A DNA stretch of 17,386 nucleotides from an uncultured Spongiibacteraceae bacterium (GCA_946480345.1 CAMLJR010000052.1:1-17386); one strand, 5' to 3'; shown: positions 1 to 7,779, counted from the first letter of the stretch. Numbers and translations are program-made. The notes: generated by a model not told the origin, from the letters alone.

Positions 1-1728
1 CGCCATCGCCATCGCTGGAAAAAATAACGTCGCCGTTTATCGTGTCGAGCGGAGCTGGATCGTTACCAAAATTGGCTGCAACAGTAAGATGATCGCCGTT
101 GCCTAGCTGCCATTGAGCTATCACGGACTGCGCGGTGATGGCATTGGCGCCAATGCTGCGACAGCCAACCAGATGCGGGACGATCAGCTCGCGACGCAGC
201 TTCAGCAACTGCCGATGAAAATTCAGGCAGCTCGCGCGCAAGGTATCGTCTGCATCGAAATCAGGTTTCGATTGCTCAAACGTCGAGAGCGCATTTGGGT
301 CGGGAATTTTTTCGCGTTGCGCGGGATCCTGGAATGCGGGGAGCGCAGCGAATTCGCGTCGGCGACCTTCGCGAACCGCGTTGGCCAATTCGTCGTGGAA
401 ATCGGTGAAAAAAAAAACGGCGTGCGCGCTCCCCATGGTTCGCCCATAAATAGCAGCGGAATCTGCGGTGACAACAACAATAGTGTGGCGGCAGCGCGCA
501 GCTTGTCGATATCGGTAAGAACGGTCAGGCGTTCACCGAAAGCGCGGTTGCCGATCTGATCGTGATTTTGCAGGAACAATACAAATGCCGTCGGCGGCAA
601 ATGTGCACTCGACGTGCCGCGCACATGCTGTTGCACCGGCGCAAATTCACCTTGATAAGCGAAGCCCTCAGCCAGGCAACGCGCCAGTTTTTGTGCGGGC
701 AGCTCACGATAATTTTCGTAATAGCTGTCGTGCTCGCCGGTCAGTAGAACATGTAGCGCATTGTGGCCGTCGTCATTCCATTGCGCGTCATATAAGCCGC
801 GCGTCTGCTGACTTATGCCATCGCCACGCAAATGTTCGGCACGATTATGTTCATTCTCGAGCATTAAATGGATATGACGGCCTGGCTCAACGCGAGTGCG
901 GATTTCCGCAGCCATTTCGTCGAGCCAGAAGGGATCGCTAATCGCGTGCACGGCATCGAAGCGAAGCCCGTCGAATCGATATTCCTGTAACCAGTACAAC
1001 GCATTTTCGATAAAAAAGCGGCGTACCTGAGGTTGCGAAAAATCAATTGCGGCGCCCCACGGCGAATGTTTGTCTGGATCGAAAAACGGCGACGCGTAGC
1101 TATGGAGGAAATTCCCATCTGGACCAAAGTGGTTGTAAACCACATCCAGATAGACGCAAAGACCGAGACGATGCGCGCTATCGATCAAACGTTTTAATTC
1201 ATCCGGTGTACCGTAGCTGCTATCGGGGGCGAACGGCAGCACGCCGTCGTAGCCCCAATTGCGCTGACCGGGAAAATCGGCAATCGGCATCAACTCGATG
1301 GCCGTGATGCCCAACTCTACCAGCTGCTGCAATTGTTTTTGCACGCCGACAAAACCATCGCTGCATCCCGCGTGCAACTCATAAATCACCATCTCATGCC
1401 AGGGCCGACCCAACCAAGTGTCGCACTGCCATTGGAATTTTTTCGGATCGACCACCACGCTGGGATCGTGCACATCGCTATCTTGCAGACGAGAAGCAGG
1501 ATCCGGCACGTCGAGGGAATCGTCGATGCGATAGCGATATCGCGCACCGGCGCCGCATTCGATATCGGTTTCAAAAAAGCCATTTCGGCCTCGTTGCATC
1601 GGCGTAACTTGCTCACCATGTACGACTGAAACGGATTGGGCGCTCGGCGCCCACAAGCGAAACCGCGTGCGATTAGGTGCGATTAATTCGGCGCCGAAGG
1701 GTAGGGGGTAAATATATTGCGCTGGCAT
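1..1728 (-). CDS. treZ: Malto-oligosyltrehalose trehalohydrolase TreZ, frameshifted and 3' partial
   Basis: TreZ cuts maltooligosyl-trehalose to release trehalose in the cytoplasm (TreY/TreZ route). The protein has an N-terminal beta-sandwich (about residues 12-85) followed by a GH13 barrel. Catalytic residues visible: nucleophile D258 in DGLRFDAVH, acid E291 in LMLENEH, and D390 in LFLQNHDQIGN. The intact frame ends after residue 440 (TPFFF) at a run of ten A (408-417), then reaches a stop at 223-225. Moving to the next frame restores family-like sequence (TDFHDELANAVREGRRREF) that stays open to base 2, giving about 575 residues, near the usual family length. The ATG at 1726-1728 has GGAGGA just upstream, inside the glgX end, and lies 2 bp from the glgX stop, so translation is probably coupled. 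GEPWG replaces the usual GEEWG. The shift could be a sequencing error, a real mutation or slippage. Family call is firm. Confidence 0.9.
408..417 (-). other. Homopolymer frameshift site in treZ
   Basis: Ten consecutive A on the plus strand are ten T in the treZ mRNA sense. The codons read ccg ttt ttt ttt tca. Eleven T would give P-F-F-F-F-T-D, which fits the family motif TPFLFFTD. One base therefore appears to be missing. Confidence 0.85.
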
Positions 1729-1730
1729 AA

Positions 1731-3920
1731 CTATTCCTCCTCGGATGCATCAGTTTCCGGCGATGCATTACTGCCGGAGTCGTTCTCCATGGCTATAGGT
1801 TGAGCGTTCATATCAATGAGTTGTTGCGCTTCGATTTCGGCTACCAGCAATACCAGTGAAAACTCGGCGACTTCGTAGCAGTTATCGTTCAACGGATATT
1901 CGCTTAAATCGGCGTCATCGGTATCGGCCAGCACGGTGTAATTCATCGTTGGGGGAGGCAATTTAAACGTGTGCGCCACCGTATCCGAATTCACCAATAT
2001 GATCATCGTTTCGACACGGCCATTATCCAGGTTGCGCGCGCGACGAAGGCCGAGCAATCGCGCGGTGGTATTGTTCCAGTCATGAATTGCCAATGGATTG
2101 CCGCGCTCGTCGAACCACAACAGCGCCGTCATATCGCCGGCGATGGGTGTGTCGCCAGCGCGAAAATACGCGTCGCGCAATTGTGGATAGCGTTTGCGCA
2201 ACGCGATCATGCGTACTACGAAATCGTGTAAGACGCGCCCGCGTTCGCTGCCGAGCAACGTCCAGTCGAGCCAGCTTAATTCGCTGTCGTGGCAATACGC
2301 ATTGTTATTGCCGTTTTGCGTTTGTCCGAATTCGTCCCCGGCCAATAGCATGGGCGTACCGTGGGCGACGAGCATGGTCGCGATAAAATTACGAACGATT
2401 TTTTCGCGTTGTCGCAGCACGGCCTCATCGTCGGTCTCGCCCTCCACGCCCCAATTATTACTGAGGTTTTCGTCGGGACCGCCGGGGTCATCGACGCCCT
2501 CGATATCGTTGTGCTTGCCGTTGTAGCTGACAAGATCGCGCAAGGTGAAGCCATCATGTGCTGTGACGAAATTAATCGAAGCCCAGGGATGGCGTTTGCG
2601 ATGGTCGAACATTTCCGCGGAGCCTTGCAGCCGTTGCGCGAACGCTCCGCGATAGCCTTCATCGCCGCGCCAATAGCGGCGAACATCGTCGCGAAATACG
2701 CCGTTCCATTCGCCGAAACCGGGTGGATGATTGCCGATCTGAAAACCACCAAGCCCGATATCCCACGGTTCGGAAATCAATTTAACTTGCGCGAGTTCAG
2801 GATCTTGCAGCAATGCATCGAAGAAACCGCTGTGGGGATCGAAACCGTATGATTCGCGGCCGAGCGTGACACCGAGATCGAAACGAAAACCATCGACATG
2901 AAATTCGCGCACCCAGTAACGCAGCGAATCCATCGTGAGTTGAATAACACGCGGATGACTAAAATTCAGCGTATTGCCGCAGCCGGTGTCGTTAATGTAA
3001 TAGCGCGGGTCATCGGGTAGCAGGCGATAGTAAGAGCTGTTATCCAATCCGCGCAGCGATAGCGTGGGCCCAAGCTCGCTGCCTTCGCAGGTGTGGTTGT
3101 AAACCACATCGATAATGACCTCGATACCCGCAGCGTGCAGTTGTTGTATCGCCCATTTAATCTGCCCCAGCGTGTTATCGGAGAGATAGGCGGGGTCCGG
3201 CGAAAAGTAGTTGAGTGTGTTATAGCCCCAATAATTCGTCAGATTTTTTTCCAGCAAATATCGATCGCGCGCGAATAAATGAATCGGCATCAGCTCGATC
3301 GCCGTTACGCCAAGGCCGCGCAGATAATCGATGCTGGCCTGTTGCCCCAATGCGCCGAATGTTCCGCGATCGTGCTCCAGAAAATTCTGATTTAATTTGC
3401 TGAAACCGCGCACATGCATTTCGTAGATCACGGTCTCCGACCAGGGTATGCGTGGTGGTCGATCATTTCCCCAATCGAAATTATCGGTAACTACGATGCC
3501 TTTCGGCATATACGCTGCGCTGTCACGGCGATCGAACGATAGATCCGCGCGAGGCGAACCGATTCGGTAAGCATGCAGTGCATCATGCCAGCGCAGTTCG
3601 CCTGCGGTTTGACGTGCGTAAGGATCGAGTAGCAGCTTATGCCCATTAAAACGCAAGCCATGCCGTGGCTCGTATGGACCATAAGCCCGGTAACCGTATT
3701 GCTGACCCGGCAGTGCACCCGGAAGATAACCGTGCCATACCCCATTGGTGCATTCGGGCATGCTGTGACGCGCTCGCTCGCGGCCGCCGTGATCGAAAAT
3801 GCAAAGCTCAATTTTTTCGGCATTCTCGGAAAAAACCGCAAAGTGCACGCCCCGCCCATCGAAAAAAGCACCGAGTGCATGCTGCGGGGCTGAAATAAGA
3901 CGGTCTGCCGGCTGATTCAT
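1731..3920 (-). CDS. glgX: Glycogen debranching enzyme, GlgX/TreX type (isoamylase family GH13)
   Basis: The enzyme hydrolyses alpha-1,6 branches of glycogen, supplying linear maltodextrins to TreY/TreZ. An N-terminal CBM48-like domain (LGAFFDGRGVHFAVFSENAE) precedes the GH13 barrel. Counting from the ATG at 3918-3920, catalytic residues are D348 (HVDGFRFDLG), E384 (LISEPWDIG) and D456 (NFVTAHDGFT). Typical GlgX signatures include AGDEFGQTQNGNNNAYC and SWLDW. The frame opens at a TTG at 3980 and has another ATG at 3932. I chose 3920 because family members begin about 12-15 residues before LGA and a GGA lies 7 nt upstream. At 729 aa it is longer than E. coli GlgX (657 aa), partly through an acidic tail ending in EEE. 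The stop TAG lies 2 bp before treZ. A sigma-54-like element and a palindrome lie upstream. Confidence 0.93.
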   Translation of the reverse strand: MNQPADRLISAPQHALGAFFDGRGVHFAVFSENAEKIELCIFDHGGRERARHSMPECTNGVWHGYLPGALPGQQYGYRAYGPYEPRHGLRFNGHKLLLDPYARQTAGELRWHDALHAYRIGSPRADLSFDRRDSAAYMPKGIVVTDNFDWGNDRPPRIPWSETVIYEMHVRGFSKLNQNFLEHDRGTFGALGQQASIDYLRGLGVTAIELMPIHLFARDRYLLEKNLTNYWGYNTLNYFSPDPAYLSDNTLGQIKWAIQQLHAAGIEVIIDVVYNHTCEGSELGPTLSLRGLDNSSYYRLLPDDPRYYINDTGCGNTLNFSHPRVIQLTMDSLRYWVREFHVDGFRFDLGVTLGRESYGFDPHSGFFDALLQDPELAQVKLISEPWDIGLGGFQIGNHPPGFGEWNGVFRDDVRRYWRGDEGYRGAFAQRLQGSAEMFDHRKRHPWASINFVTAHDGFTLRDLVSYNGKHNDIEGVDDPGGPDENLSNNWGVEGETDDEAVLRQREKIVRNFIATMLVAHGTPMLLAGDEFGQTQNGNNNAYCHDSELSWLDWTLLGSERGRVLHDFVVRMIALRKRYPQLRDAYFRAGDTPIAGDMTALLWFDERGNPLAIHDWNNTTARLLGLRRARNLDNGRVETMIILVNSDTVAHTFKLPPPTMNYTVLADTDDADLSEYPLNDNCYEVAEFSLVLLVAEIEAQQLIDMNAQPIAMENDSGSNASPETDASEEE

Positions 3921-3943
3921 GCAAAAATCCATTCGATAATGAC

Positions 3944-3970
3944 GCGCCCTAAGAGACTCTCTTAAGGCGC
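3944..3970 (-). promoter_or_regulatory. 27-bp palindrome in the glgX leader
   Basis: Arms 3944-3956 and 3958-3970 are 13-bp inverted repeats with one mismatch around a single central base. In RNA the mismatch becomes a U-G pair, so all 13 positions can pair. The element lies between the predicted glgX promoter (4001-4016) and the chosen start (3920). It could be a repressor operator or an mRNA hairpin. No T run follows, so it is not an intrinsic terminator. Confidence 0.6.
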
Positions 3971-4000
3971 GAAAAATCAATTTATTGATGAGCTTGAAAA

Positions 4001-4016
4001 TGCAGAATTTATGCCA
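4001..4016 (-). promoter_or_regulatory. Candidate sigma-54 promoter of glgX-treZ
   Basis: Read on the minus strand the site is TGGCAT-N5-CTGCA, matching 9 of 11 core positions of TGGCAC-N5-TTGCW with GG-N10-GC intact. The start of transcription would fall near 3990, giving a leader of about 70 nt that contains the palindrome. Confidence 0.5.
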
Positions 4017-4070
4017 GTGAGTTATGAATAACTGGTCATATAGGACTAATCTTCAGGTTTGGGACGAAGT

Positions 4071-4129
4071 TGCTATTTCCCCCCTGTATTTATCGAAGTA
4101 ACTTCGACGAAAAAGGGAAGGAAATAGCA
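4071..4129. repeat. Nested inverted repeat between hemerythrin gene and glgX
   Basis: Outer arms TGCTATTTCC (4071-4080) and GGAAATAGCA (4120-4129) are perfect 10-bp inverted copies. Inside lies a perfect odd palindrome, TCGAAGTAACTTCGA (4093-4107). The element begins 6 bp past the hemerythrin stop and is centred about 110 bp upstream of the predicted glgX start of transcription. It could end the hemerythrin transcript (no T run is seen) or bind an activator. Confidence 0.55.
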
Positions 4130-4134
4130 GCGAG

Positions 4135-4641
4135 TTAATTTAGCTTAAGTTTTTTTTGCAAAGCGAGCTTGGCGCTTTGTAAGGTTTCCCCTAGTGCTTC
4201 AATATCGATATCGCTTTTCTTTACCTTAGGAAACATTTCCTTCTCTTCTTCTTTTACATGGTGCTCTACGTATTCTTTAAGCACAGTAACCTTTGCTTCG
4301 TATAGGTCACTGGATGGGTCGGCGCTTTGAAGTTGCTGAATCAACCAGCGCAGCGATGAATGTTCTACTTTTGCTTCATCCACAAGATCTTCAGCTTCCT
4401 TTATCTCCTTTTTTACACGGGGATAAAATTCCTTCTCCTCCAAATCGGCGTGTATCGTAAGTTCTGCGCAAATCTCCTGAACGATTCGGCCGCGTTTTTC
4501 GTCGCTTTTTGATTTTTCAAATTCCTCAAATAATGCTTCCACCTTGCGGTGGTCAGCCATCAACAGCTTGATGGCGTTTTGGGTGTCGGCAGATTTTTTC
4601 GTGGTTTTAGCTGAAGAAGATTGTGTACGGGGGGTAGTCAT
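4135..4641 (-). CDS. Hemerythrin HHE cation-binding domain protein
   Basis: A 168-aa cytoplasmic protein forming a four-helix bundle of the HHE type, predicted to bind a di-iron centre. After a Ser/Thr/Lys-rich N-terminus (about residues 1-22), candidate ligands are H31 (MADHRKVEALFEEFE), H64 and E68 (IHADLEEKEFYP), H94 (VEHSSLRWL), and H127/H128 and E132 (EHHVKEEEKEMFP). Such proteins are linked to oxygen, nitric oxide or oxidative-stress handling; the exact role here is unknown. The frame extends 12 codons further upstream, but the ATG at 4639-4641 has GGAG 7 nt before it and is clearly the better start. It is divergent from the PLD-family gene and sits under the best sigma-54-type element of the window. 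Confidence 0.9.
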   Translation of the reverse strand: MTTPRTQSSSAKTTKKSADTQNAIKLLMADHRKVEALFEEFEKSKSDEKRGRIVQEICAELTIHADLEEKEFYPRVKKEIKEAEDLVDEAKVEHSSLRWLIQQLQSADPSSDLYEAKVTVLKEYVEHHVKEEEKEMFPKVKKSDIDIEALGETLQSAKLALQKKLKLN

Positions 4642-4686
4642 ATCGATCTCCATATAAATATTAAAATATTGGTGCATATACGGAGG

Positions 4687-4702
4687 AGCAACGCGCGTGC
4701 CA
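4687..4702 (-). promoter_or_regulatory. Strong candidate sigma-54 promoter of the hemerythrin gene
   Basis: On the minus strand the site reads TGGCAC-GCGCG-TTGCT, a full match to the 11 core positions of TGGCAC-N5-TTGCW. The start of transcription would fall near 4676, about 35 nt before the ATG at 4641. Confidence 0.8.
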
Positions 4703-4709
4703 TTAAAAT

Positions 4710-4725
4710 TGGCTTCGAACTTGCG
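4710..4725 (+). promoter_or_regulatory. Candidate sigma-54 promoter of the PLD-family gene
   Basis: The site reads TGGCTT-CGAAC-TTGCG, 8 of 11 core positions with GG-N10-GC intact. It lies 7 bp from the opposed hemerythrin element. The start of transcription would be near 4736, leaving a leader of about 60 nt. Confidence 0.45.
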
Positions 4726-4798
4726 TATGCTCTAGTTGAACAAGAAACGTATCGGAACGGATGTTTTAAATCGAGGGATTTATAACCGAGATTATCCG

Positions 4799-6238
4799 AT
4801 GAGAAAAACAACGCAAGGATTTAACCCGCTTACTTGGCTTTTCCTGGCTATCGGCGTATTGGTTTCGTGTAAGACCTTACCCCAGGTAAGCCCGGTAGAA
4901 ACGGCGCAGCCCCGTAGCATTCTCATTCGCGAAAAATCCAACGACGCCGAAAGGCGCAATATAAACACGGTAAGTCGGGAAATAGGCGACGAAAAAAAAG
5001 AACTAATAAAAAAACACCTCGGCGTAATCGCCAAATCAGGCGAACCGCTCCCTATCGAAGATAATGAAGTTAAATTGCTGATCGATGGACCAGCCACTTT
5101 CGAGCAGGTTTTCTCGGATATAGGCGGTTCCAAATACTCGATAAATGTTGAAATTTACATTTTCGATCAGGATGAACTTGGCAATAAAATGAAAGATCTT
5201 TTGATAAAAAAGCAAAAAGAAGGTGTAAAAGTTAAGCTGATTTACGACAGCGTTGGATCGATTAATACGCCTCAGGAGTTTTTCGATGAAATGCGCGAGG
5301 CGGGCGTACAGGTTGCGGTTTTTAATCCCATCAATCCCGCAGAAGGGAAAATTCTCGATATCAATAACCGCGATCATCGCAAGTTAGTCGTTGTTGACGG
5401 AAGAATAGCGTTCACTGGCGGTATTAATATCAGCGCGGTGTACTCGCGCGGCTCTGCCCAGGTGCTGTCGTCGGCTAAGAAGAGTAAAAATGCCCCGAAG
5501 AATACGTCGCCATCCCAGAATGGTTGGCGCGATACGCAGATAAAAGTTACCGGCCCCGCTGTGGCGGAAATGCAACGAGTCTTCTTCGCTACCTGGAATA
5601 CGTTGCAGGAAGAAAAAATTGAAGCGGGAGAAGAGCCGCTGCCTGTTCCCATTCAGAACGACTACTATCCAAAGCTGACGCGCGCCGGAGATAAAATCCT
5701 TCGCGTCATTGCGAGCGGGCCTGGCGACGAAAAAAATATTATCTATAACGATTTTCTAATGGCGATTAAAAGCGCACAGAAATCGGTTCATATTACGATG
5801 GCCTATTTTTCACCGGATGATCAGTTGATTAATGAGCTATGCAACGCAGAGAAAAGACAGGCCGAGGTAAAACTCGTGTTGCCTGGATTTAGCGATGTAT
5901 GGATGATCTTCGAGGCGGGAAGGGCGCATTACTCGCATTTGTTGAACTGTGGCGTCGAAATTTACGAAAGACACGATGCATTACTCCATGCAAAAACGGT
6001 TGTCATCGATGGCGTTTGGTCAACCGTGGGTTCAACGAATATGGATATGCGCAGCTTCTTGCATAATCGAGAATTAAATGTCGTAGTGCTGGGCAATGAT
6101 TTCGGTACTGAGATGGAGAAATTATTTGCTCACGATGTCGAAAAATCGATTTCTGTCACGCGTGAGAGCTGGAAAAAAAGATCGCCGCTAGCCCGCTTGC
6201 GACAATGGGCGGCCAGTATGTTTTCCTATTGGCTTTGA
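4799..6238 (+). CDS. Phospholipase D family (cardiolipin synthase-like) lipoprotein
   Basis: A 479-aa protein with two complete HKD motifs: H193-x-K195-x4-D200 (DHRKLVVVDGRIAFTGG) and H397-x-K399-x4-D404 (LHAKTVVIDGVWSTVGSTN). These mark the PLD superfamily, which transfers or hydrolyses phosphatidyl groups. The two-domain layout resembles cardiolipin synthases, but here a lipoprotein signal replaces the usual transmembrane pair: hydrophobic residues 12-22 then LVSC with Cys24. That suggests a membrane-anchored enzyme facing the periplasm. The frame opens earlier at a TTG (4736); I chose the ATG at 4799 because it places the signal peptide at the N-terminus, though its ribosome site is weak. 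A Ser/Lys/Asn-rich insert (about 221-241) separates the halves. The gene converges on wrbA with 25 bp between the stops. Substrate is unknown. Confidence 0.87.
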   Translation: MRKTTQGFNPLTWLFLAIGVLVSCKTLPQVSPVETAQPRSILIREKSNDAERRNINTVSREIGDEKKELIKKHLGVIAKSGEPLPIEDNEVKLLIDGPATFEQVFSDIGGSKYSINVEIYIFDQDELGNKMKDLLIKKQKEGVKVKLIYDSVGSINTPQEFFDEMREAGVQVAVFNPINPAEGKILDINNRDHRKLVVVDGRIAFTGGINISAVYSRGSAQVLSSAKKSKNAPKNTSPSQNGWRDTQIKVTGPAVAEMQRVFFATWNTLQEEKIEAGEEPLPVPIQNDYYPKLTRAGDKILRVIASGPGDEKNIIYNDFLMAIKSAQKSVHITMAYFSPDDQLINELCNAEKRQAEVKLVLPGFSDVWMIFEAGRAHYSHLLNCGVEIYERHDALLHAKTVVIDGVWSTVGSTNMDMRSFLHNRELNVVVLGNDFGTEMEKLFAHDVEKSISVTRESWKKRSPLARLRQWAASMFSYWL

Positions 6239-6263
6239 TGATCGGATAGTGTGTTGAAAATAA

Positions 6264-6869
6264 CTAACTGAAAAGCCGCTTCGCTACTTCCGCCACGCGC
6301 TGTCCTTGAAACTTGGCTATCTCGAGCTCAGCGGCTGAGGGCGAACGATTCCCATCGCTGCCGGCGATAGTGCTGGCGCCGTAAGGCGAGCCGCCGCAAA
6401 TTTCATTTGAAACCGATAGCTCCTTACAAGTGTATGGCACACCGCAAATTAACATTCCATGATGCAGCAGGGTGGTATGGACAGAAAGGATGGTGCTTTC
6501 CTGACCGCCATGCTGGGTATTGCTCGATGTGAACACGCTGCCAACTTTTCCCACCAGTGCGTTCTTTGCCCAGAGCCCGCCGGTTTGGTCGAAAAAATTA
6601 CGCATTTGCGCGCACATATTGCCGAAGCGCGTCGGCGTGCCGACGATGATTGCATCGTAATCGGCAAGTTCGTTGGGTGCGGCAATGCCGATCGATTCAT
6701 CAGGCTTTTTTGCCCCAGATTTTTCCAATATTTCCTGTGGCATTAATTCGGGTACGCGCTTCAGTATTACGGCGCTGTCCGCGATGGTTTTCGCGCCATC
6801 CACTATCGCTTTCGCCATGGTTTCCGTATGGCCATACATCGAATAAAAAACAACGAGTATTTTTGCCAT
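6264..6869 (-). CDS. wrbA: NAD(P)H:quinone oxidoreductase WrbA
   Basis: WrbA is a tetrameric FMN flavoprotein reducing quinones by two electrons, which limits semiquinone and superoxide formation. The 201-aa length matches the family. Visible signatures: the phosphate-binding loop [12 protein letters not shown] at the N-terminus, the [22 protein letters not shown] segment in two parts (PTRFGNM and FFDQTGGLW), [15 protein letters not shown], and [12 protein letters not shown] near the C-terminus. The frame opens 11 codons earlier at a TTG, but the ATG at 6867-6869 gives the standard [10 protein letters not shown] start and has GGAGA 7 nt upstream. It lies 52 bp downstream of the small basic protein gene with no promoter that I can see, so the two are probably cotranscribed. 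Identification is firm. Confidence 0.95.
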   Translation of the reverse strand: MAKILVVFYSMYGHTETMAKAIVDGAKTIADSAVILKRVPELMPQEILEKSGAKKPDESIGIAAPNELADYDAIIVGTPTRFGNMCAQMRNFFDQTGGLWAKNALVGKVGSVFTSSNTQHGGQESTILSVHTTLLHHGMLICGVPYTCKELSVSNEICGGSPYGASTIAGSDGNRSPSAAELEIAKFQGQRVAEVAKRLFS

Positions 6870-6921
6870 GATGTTTCTCCGCGAATCGATCGTGGTTGGC
6901 AAACGGTGGATCGTTTACGTC

Positions 6922-7212
6922 TTAGTGCGCGCGGGCACGCCGCGTTTCCCAGCCTTTTTTCGCCGCAGCGCTGCGTGAGGCCGCACTTCGATGTGCACTG
7001 CCAATGCGGCCGCCTCGGCTCGACGATGTGTGGTTATCGGCTTTTCCACGCCCGCTGCCGGATTTATTGCCACCGCCGGACTCCTTGTTCACAGTGGCCC
7101 ATGCACGTCGTTCTGCTTCATGCTTACTGACACCACGACTCTCATAGCCTTCTTCGATATGTTCAGCCTTGCGCTTTTGCTTGTTCGTATAGGTCTCTTT
7201 GCTGCCACGCAT
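6922..7212 (-). CDS. Small basic stress protein (family often annotated as plasmid stabilization protein)
   Basis: A 96-aa, highly basic and hydrophilic protein with no signal peptide or membrane segment. The N-terminal part (SKETYTNKQKRKAEHIEEGY, then SRGVSKHEAERRAWATVNKE) resembles a family I recall being labelled plasmid stabilization protein in databases; the label has little functional support. A Gly/Ser/Lys linker (about residues 46-74) leads to a C-terminal SAAAKKGWETRRAR motif seen in other small basic proteins. The chosen ATG at 7210-7212 has GGAGG 7 nt upstream; an earlier in-frame start at 7275 lies on the terminator hairpin and is rejected. Nucleic-acid binding is possible from charge alone. 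It precedes wrbA. Confidence 0.75.
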   Translation of the reverse strand: MRGSKETYTNKQKRKAEHIEEGYESRGVSKHEAERRAWATVNKESGGGNKSGSGRGKADNHTSSSRGGRIGSAHRSAASRSAAAKKGWETRRARAH

Positions 7213-7243
7213 GATTAACCTCCGCATATTTCTCGTGAAATGC

Positions 7244-7267
7244 AAAACCGGGGTAAAACCCCGGTTT
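7244..7267 (-). terminator. Intrinsic terminator after the C-x10-C protein gene
   Basis: Arms AAACCGGGG (7245-7253) and CCCCGGTTT (7259-7267) pair over 9 bp around a 5-nt loop. Read on the minus strand the stem ends in TTTT. It lies 31 bp past the stop of the 7298-7687 gene and 31 bp before the next start codon, so it should end or attenuate transcription between the two genes. Confidence 0.8.
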
Positions 7268-7297
7268 GTTTGCACGATTTATAAACCAGCGTGGTGA

Positions 7298-7687
7298 TTA
7301 CTGGTTATAAGTCGCTTTAGCACGATCTACACAGGCGTCCTTTTCATTGCCCTTCAGTACATCGCACTTCTCTTTAGCTACTTTGTATTCAGCCTCGTTA
7401 CGCTCTTCTCTGGCTTCATGTTTGGCTTCCTTGGTTTTATGAGTGGCGCTGGCGTCGGCTTTGGCTTCATTTTTCATTGCCTTGGCTTTTTCCATACACA
7501 CGTCTTTGTCATTGCCGCTTAACGCATCACAACGCGCTTTATCGGCATCGTAGTTGGCTTCGGCTCTGTCTTTTGCTGCTTTATAAGTAGGGTCTGCAGC
7601 AAACGCATTAGCGCCAACAGCTAAACCAATCATTGCGGCAAATACTGAGACAGCCGATTTTCTAGCGATCGCTTTCACAGTGCTCAT
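7298..7687 (-). CDS. Secreted protein with two C-x10-C modules, function unknown
   Basis: A 129-aa protein with a clear Sec signal peptide: basic start, hydrophobic stretch and cleavage after ANAFA (near residue 30). The mature part is charged, Ala/Lys/Glu-rich and probably helical. It contains two copies of one module: RAEANYDADKARCDALSGND-KDVC and NEAEYKVAKEKCDVLKGNE-KDAC, each with a Cys pair spaced by 10 residues, joined by an Ala/Lys-rich linker. Four Cys in a periplasmic protein suggest two disulfides. Databases contain similar small periplasmic proteins without known function. The ATG at 7685-7687 has GAGGA about 9 nt upstream. A near-perfect sigma-54 element lies about 95 bp upstream and a terminator follows the gene. 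Confidence 0.8.
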   Translation of the reverse strand: MSTVKAIARKSAVSVFAAMIGLAVGANAFAADPTYKAAKDRAEANYDADKARCDALSGNDKDVCMEKAKAMKNEAKADASATHKTKEAKHEAREERNEAEYKVAKEKCDVLKGNEKDACVDRAKATYNQ

Positions 7688-7752
7688 GGTTGAGTTTCCT
7701 CTCGTGTTGTGTGGTAAACGCGGCAGTCACATTCATTGGCCACGCATCTTTA

Positions 7753-7769
7753 CGCGGCTTGCAACCGCG
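7753..7769 (-). promoter_or_regulatory. Small hairpin at the predicted 5' end of the 7298-7687 transcript
   Basis: Arms CGCGG (7753-7757) and CCGCG (7765-7769) enclose 7 nt. The position coincides with the start of transcription expected from the sigma-54 element, so the hairpin could cap and stabilise the mRNA. Short stem; modest support. Confidence 0.35.
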
Positions 7770-7779
7770 ATAAATAGAT

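Noticed and set aside
113..559. Plus-strand open frame of 148 codons opposite treZ
   Set aside because: It lies antisense to treZ coding sequence across the frameshift, has no recognisable protein sequence, and the opposite strand matches TreZ in both frames.
1130..3105. Identical palindromic 15-mer GTGGTTGTAAACCAC in treZ (near 1130) and glgX (near 3093)
   Set aside because: Both copies encode VVYNH of GH13 conserved region 2 in paralogous enzymes; it is shared coding sequence, not a regulatory repeat.
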